Shown: positions 61,282-64,000 of the stretch, in pieces | How the letters are laid out: every line of letters starts with the position of its first letter | How positions within the stretch are numbered: the stretch's first letter is position 1 | Assembly (NCBI RefSeq): GCF_002157585.1 | Contig: NZ_BDGB01000161.1 | Coordinates: 62,001-126,000 of the forward strand | Source: Lentilactobacillus parakefiri | GTDB taxonomy: Bacteria; Bacillota; Bacilli; Lactobacillales; Lactobacillaceae | DNA length: 64,000 nucleotides | Direction of reading: 5' to 3' | Position numbers and translations under genes: made by a program | The notes under the pieces: generated by a model | Database searches by the model: none | Seen by the model: the letters and a program-made list of their open reading frames with translations, nothing else | Told to the model about the DNA's origin: nothing

Positions 61282-62100
61282 ATGGTAAAACTCAAATTCC
61301 AATTCTGGTTGTTTGCGTTGGGGATTCTTCTGGCGGTCAGCGTCGCGGTACCGGCAAATGCCACTACTTATCTGTCCCATTTTTCCAAGGATCAATACCT
61401 GATGACCAAGAAGACGATTCACACCACAAACAGCCACTATAAAAATATCAAAATCACAATTCCAAAGGGCACTGTGCTCAAATCGAGCCGCTTGACCAAG
61501 AGCAGTAAGACCAAACATCCCTACTTAACCATTAACTTAAACCGGCTGCACTGGTCGCTGCGAAAAGCCATCATCCAGTCATCACACAACGTGACGTCCA
61601 CCAGCGGGATCTGGGCAAAGACCAGCACCTTTAAAAAGGTCCACGCCCCGGCTTACCAAACTTATTTTAAACAGCCCTATACCGGCACCATTGGCGGACT
61701 CATCTGGGAGGTTACTAAAGCTTTCCCCTTGCGCCAGCAGTATAAGATCGAAAACTGCCTGAGGGTCACCGATGACGGCTACCTGGAATATTTTACCGGT
61801 TACGACTATTGGGTCAATAAGATGCCGGCGCCACACTCGGCTGCCAAAGTTGAAAAGTTCGTGAAGAAGGGCAAGGCTGACTATCTCTATACCGCATCAA
61901 AGGTCAGCGGCTTGAATATGAAACAGGTCGCCAAGAAAGGCCAGCACCGTTACCGGTTGAAGATCACTAAAACCGACCAGCACATGGCAACCGTTAATCC
62001 CGCCCAAGACAAAAAGTATGACGAAAGTGTCACAATTTCGATCCGTTATTACGTTGGCGGGAAGAAGTTTTACGTTAATAGCCAGGTGATTGAGCCATGA
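61282..62100 (+). CDS. Secreted protein, tandem paralogue 2
   Basis: A 272-residue relative of the preceding gene, 16 nt downstream. ATG 61282 follows a G8 run (61263-61273). Signal FWLFALGILLAVSVAVPANA. Shared blocks: IKITIPKGTVL, CLRVTDDGYLEYFTG, VGGKKFYVNSQVIE. The G8 tract so close to the start could vary in length and alter the ribosome site strength, though it is outside the reading frame. Confidence 0.8.
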   Translation: MVKLKFQFWLFALGILLAVSVAVPANATTYLSHFSKDQYLMTKKTIHTTNSHYKNIKITIPKGTVLKSSRLTKSSKTKHPYLTINLNRLHWSLRKAIIQSSHNVTSTSGIWAKTSTFKKVHAPAYQTYFKQPYTGTIGGLIWEVTKAFPLRQQYKIENCLRVTDDGYLEYFTGYDYWVNKMPAPHSAAKVEKFVKKGKADYLYTASKVSGLNMKQVAKKGQHRYRLKITKTDQHMATVNPAQDKKYDESVTISIRYYVGGKKFYVNSQVIEP

Positions 62101-62196
62101 TCAGATTTGACTGAAATTTTTGTTGCAATTTAACAAAATTAGGCTATGATAATGTCAATTCAATGTTTCTCAGTCACTGATTGCGAGGCGATCGCA

Positions 62197-62412
62197 TTGC
62201 AAGCTAAGTCAAAGTTATCTGCGGCCAAGATCCTCAACTCTAACCACGAACGTAATCTAGGGATTCTGATTGGTGCTGGCGGTGGACTGTTTCTTGATGC
62301 ACTGGTTAGCTTTCAAGATTGGGGCTTCTTCACCATTCTTGGCTATACCTTGGGGCAACTGGGAATTCTAAGTTCCGGTCATCCTCCGTTGGTCGGAAAT
62401 AATCGACGATAA
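62197..62412 (+). CDS. Small protein with membrane-prone region
   Basis: A 71-residue protein from TTG 62197 (GAGGCG upstream; ATG 62146 is unlikely). SKLSAAKILNSNHERNLGIL and GAGGGLFLDALVSF, FFTILGYTLGQLGILS look like two membrane-prone stretches. A strong terminator follows. Function unknown. Confidence 0.6.
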   Translation: MQAKSKLSAAKILNSNHERNLGILIGAGGGLFLDALVSFQDWGFFTILGYTLGQLGILSSGHPPLVGNNRR

Positions 62413-62414
62413 TT

Positions 62415-62456
62415 AAAAACTCACAACTGTCAAACTGACGGCTGTGAGTTTTTTTA
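62415..62456 (+). terminator. Rho-independent terminator
   Basis: AAAAACTCACA and TGTGAGTTTTTTT arms with inner CTGTCA/TGAC pairing. Confidence 0.92.
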
Positions 62457-62506
62457 ATTGCACAATTCTCTCATGATTCATTAATGATTCCTGGTGTAAT
62501 TTACGG

Positions 62507-62512
62507 TATAAT
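62507..62512 (+). promoter_or_regulatory. -10 element of the type I toxin transcript
   Basis: A consensus TATAAT, with no good -35. The transcript from here would carry a leader of about 95 nt before the toxin ATG, typical of type I toxins. Confidence 0.5.
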
Positions 62513-62613
62513 TTTCACTTGTAGGGTTGTTAAAGCGGTAGCAGTCATTTTTGGAATTGAGGTGTTGCCAATGCAACAAAAATTCATCCAAGAAAGGGTT
62601 GCTCTAAGTCTTA

Positions 62614-62724
62614 ATGCTGTGGGCGGCAATACTGTTTGGTATCGCTGCGTGCCTCAAAGCAGTTGCCTTTATAATCTTCGCGATCGCGGATCTTATCAAG
62701 GCAATCAAAAAGAACCGCTCATAA
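62614..62724 (+). CDS. Fst/holin-like small toxic peptide, type I system
   Basis: A 36-residue peptide: MLWAAILFGIAACLKAVAFI, then IFAIADLIKAIKKNRS. One membrane helix and a basic tail fit the Fst/Ldr and holin-like toxin type, although the sequence is not one I can match. An in-frame TAA stands directly upstream and the AAAGGG site is 15 nt away, so initiation may be weak or structure-controlled. Downstream are a hairpin with T tail on the antisense strand, and an antisense extended -10 promoter. Confidence 0.55.
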   Translation: MLWAAILFGIAACLKAVAFIIFAIADLIKAIKKNRS

Positions 62725-62790
62725 ACTTTAGGCAGTTTAGCGGTTCTCCGTAACTACTGAGCTATCGCTCTACAACTTTACCACGACTCA
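62706..62790 (-). ncRNA. Candidate antisense RNA antitoxin
   Basis: On the minus strand an extended -10 (TGGTACAAT; complement at 62791-62799) could start an RNA of about 80 nt that ends at the hairpin AGAACCGCT/AGCGGTTCT (62711-62747) followed by TTTTGATT. It overlaps the end and 3' untranslated region of the toxin mRNA. Convergent arrangement of this kind is known for Fst-type par loci. Confidence 0.5.
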
Positions 62791-62818
62791 ATTGTACCAT
62801 GAGTCGTGGTAATTTTGT
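62778..62818 (+). terminator. Sense-strand terminator of the toxin transcript
   Basis: TTACCACGACTCA and TGAGTCGTGGTAA arms with a 9-nt loop, then TTTTGT. The antisense promoter lies inside this hairpin. Confidence 0.75.
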
Positions 62819-62856
62819 ATTTGAAAGTAATTCATAATTACACTTTTTTGGTCGAC

Positions 62857-63615
62857 CTAAAGTTCATTAGTGTCTAATTCCACCGGACAGTGATCCGACC
62901 CAAACACATCAGTCAAAATCTTTGAATCCTGAATATCATCTGACAACCGATCACTCGCCACAAAATAATCAATCCGCCAGCCGGCATTCCGGTCGCGGGA
63001 ATGGAATCGGTAGCTCCACCAGGAATAGATATCTGTTTGGTCAGGATAAAAATGTCTGAAAGTATCCATAAAGCCGGCATTTAGCAACTTGGTGAAATCT
63101 TGACGTTCCTCGTCAGTGAACCCGGCATTGTGATGGTTAGACGTTGGATTCTTCAAATCAATCTCATTGTGAGCCACATTCAGATCGCCACACAGGATGA
63201 CGGGTTTTTGCTTATCCAACTGATTTAAATATTGGTAGAAAGCCTTGTTCCAGCCCATCCGAAAGTCAAGCCGCTTCAGCCCAGCGCCAGAGTTTGGAAC
63301 ATAGCTCGTGACCAAGTAAAAGTTAGGATACTCAAGGGTGATCGCCCGCCCCTCGTGATCGAACTCGTCGCTGTTGATGCCATAGGTGACATTTACCGGT
63401 TCATGTTTAGTGAAGATGGCCGTTCCGGAATAGCCCTTGCGTTCAGCATAATTAAAATATTGCTGGTAGCCAGGCAAGTCAAGCTCCAGCTGCCCTTCCT
63501 GCATCTTGGTTTCTTGAATGCAGAAGAAGTCGGCATCTAATTGATTAAAAGTGTCGGCAAAGTCGTATTTTACCGCCGCTCGCAGTCCGTTGACGTTCCA
63601 TGAGATGAATTTCAT
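62857..63615 (-). CDS. xth: Exodeoxyribonuclease III (AP endonuclease)
   Basis: A 252-residue ExoIII/APE1-type enzyme that cuts at abasic sites and trims 3' ends in base excision repair. MKFISWNVNGLRA (Asn), IQETKMQ (Glu), SGTAIFTK, CGDLNVAHNEIDL (Asp, Asn), WRIDYFVAS and GSDHCPVEL (Asp, His) are the complete catalytic set. AAAGGACA precedes ATG 63615. Confidence 0.95.
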   Translation of the reverse strand: MKFISWNVNGLRAAVKYDFADTFNQLDADFFCIQETKMQEGQLELDLPGYQQYFNYAERKGYSGTAIFTKHEPVNVTYGINSDEFDHEGRAITLEYPNFYLVTSYVPNSGAGLKRLDFRMGWNKAFYQYLNQLDKQKPVILCGDLNVAHNEIDLKNPTSNHHNAGFTDEERQDFTKLLNAGFMDTFRHFYPDQTDIYSWWSYRFHSRDRNAGWRIDYFVASDRLSDDIQDSKILTDVFGSDHCPVELDTNEL

Positions 63616-63909
63616 TTGATCATGTCCTTTTTTGGTTTGATGGGTTAATTATAACGTAAACATTGACATTATATCTGTTAAGTACGAGATACTGTTCAAC
63701 TGCATATAAAGAAGTGTGTGATCAGAATAACCTCCTAACCTATATGATTTATGAGGAACAGCCCTTAAGAAGTACCCTTGTTTATTACACATCTATGCCT
63801 CTACTAATCTCTAACATTCTTAGATTATTGTCAGTAAGATTGGATTCAAGATGCTGATTATAATTTAATAACATTTACCGATTGTTAAAATTATGTAGCA
63901 ACTTAATGC
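63616..63909. other. Intergenic region before the last gene
   Basis: About 300 nt, AT-rich. A divergent promoter for the exonuclease is expected near 63660. I see no supported gene; the 64-aa open frame at 63663 has no ribosome site. Confidence 0.4.
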
Positions 63910-63915
63910 TATAAT
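63910..63915 (+). promoter_or_regulatory. -10 element before the window-end gene
   Basis: A consensus TATAAT about 64 nt before ATG 63979. No good -35 at 16-18 nt; TTGTTA lies 21 nt upstream. Confidence 0.45.
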
Positions 63916-63978
63916 TATTATGTATTGGAGTTGAGTACTTTTATAGCAAATTAATTTTATATTTGGGGGCATTTTTTC

Positions 63979-64000
63979 ATGATACAAAAGCAGAAATATG
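63979..64000 (+). CDS. 5' end of a gene cut by the window edge
   Basis: ATG 63979 follows GGGGGC at 8-13 nt and opens MIQKQKY before the window ends. The leader AT-content and GGGGGC site are like the secreted genes of this window. No product can be named. Confidence 0.5.

Noticed and set aside
62484-62753. An 89-codon frame over the type I locus
   Set aside because: No ribosome site, mixed composition, and its +1 neighbour gives a coherent membrane peptide with a basic tail.

Overview
The window reads as a chromosomal segment of a low-to-mid GC Gram-positive lactic acid bacterium of the Lactobacillaceae. The case rests on AAGGAGG-type ribosome sites with frequent TTG/GTG starts, a T-box leader, a CIRCE box, an LPQTG surface adhesin, a GPH sugar symporter with a fused EIIA domain, and many small secreted proteins of lactobacillus type. 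A Lentilactobacillus-like species is my guess, not something shown. I see no rRNA, tRNA, transposase, phage gene or CRISPR array.

Layout. 1-5.5 kb: VOC protein, UPF0316 membrane protein, RNase HI, and a minus-strand operon of two lysophospholipid acyltransferases around a GT8 glycosyltransferase. 5.8-17.3 kb: a frameshifted ABC exporter, a second GT8, cytosine deaminase, KtrB/KtrA potassium uptake, a PdxK/ThiD kinase, a broken aldo/keto reductase and a CPA1 Na+/H+ antiporter. 17.9-20.5 kb: unusual secreted and membrane proteins. 20.7-27.6 kb: redox and stress genes (flavodoxin-like reductase, OsmC, CIRCE-controlled ClpL, a cold-shock protein), a secreted alpha/beta hydrolase and a broken nitroreductase. 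27.8-36.3 kb: LacS-like symporter with divergent AraC regulator, broken TraX-like gene, lipoprotein, and a heterodimeric ABC exporter with both subunits frameshifted. 36.8-46.8 kb: T-box-controlled ketopantoate-reductase-family gene and a 2794-residue LPXTG adhesin. 47-52 kb: solitary AbrB-type antitoxin, SRAP protein, MazEF, three tandem small secreted proteins and an LRR surface protein. 52.4-64 kb: lipoate ligase beside a GcvH-like lipoyl protein, SDR, small membrane proteins, DegV, LacI regulator, phosphoglucomutase, two paralogous secreted proteins, a probable type I toxin-antitoxin locus and exonuclease III.

Three things cut across the regions. First, a family of long modular hairpins (about 100-190 nt) sits at or near gene 3' ends. 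Copies share terminal blocks (GTGSGAC... and ...GGAGCAC or ...GTCCCAC) and internal blocks (GCGGTTAG, GGCCGG, or an apical AATATCC/GGATATT), while the stems between the blocks differ completely between copies yet stay self-complementary. This is the most unusual signal here. Second, six genes in the first 36 kb carry single small lesions (two nonsense, four frameshifts), and none is seen after that. Third, the locus is rich in RNA-level control: a T-box, a terminator-like hairpin in the clpL leader, a possible self-masking csp leader, and convergent transcripts at the type I locus.

All functions are inferred from the sequence and knowledge of families; no searches were run.
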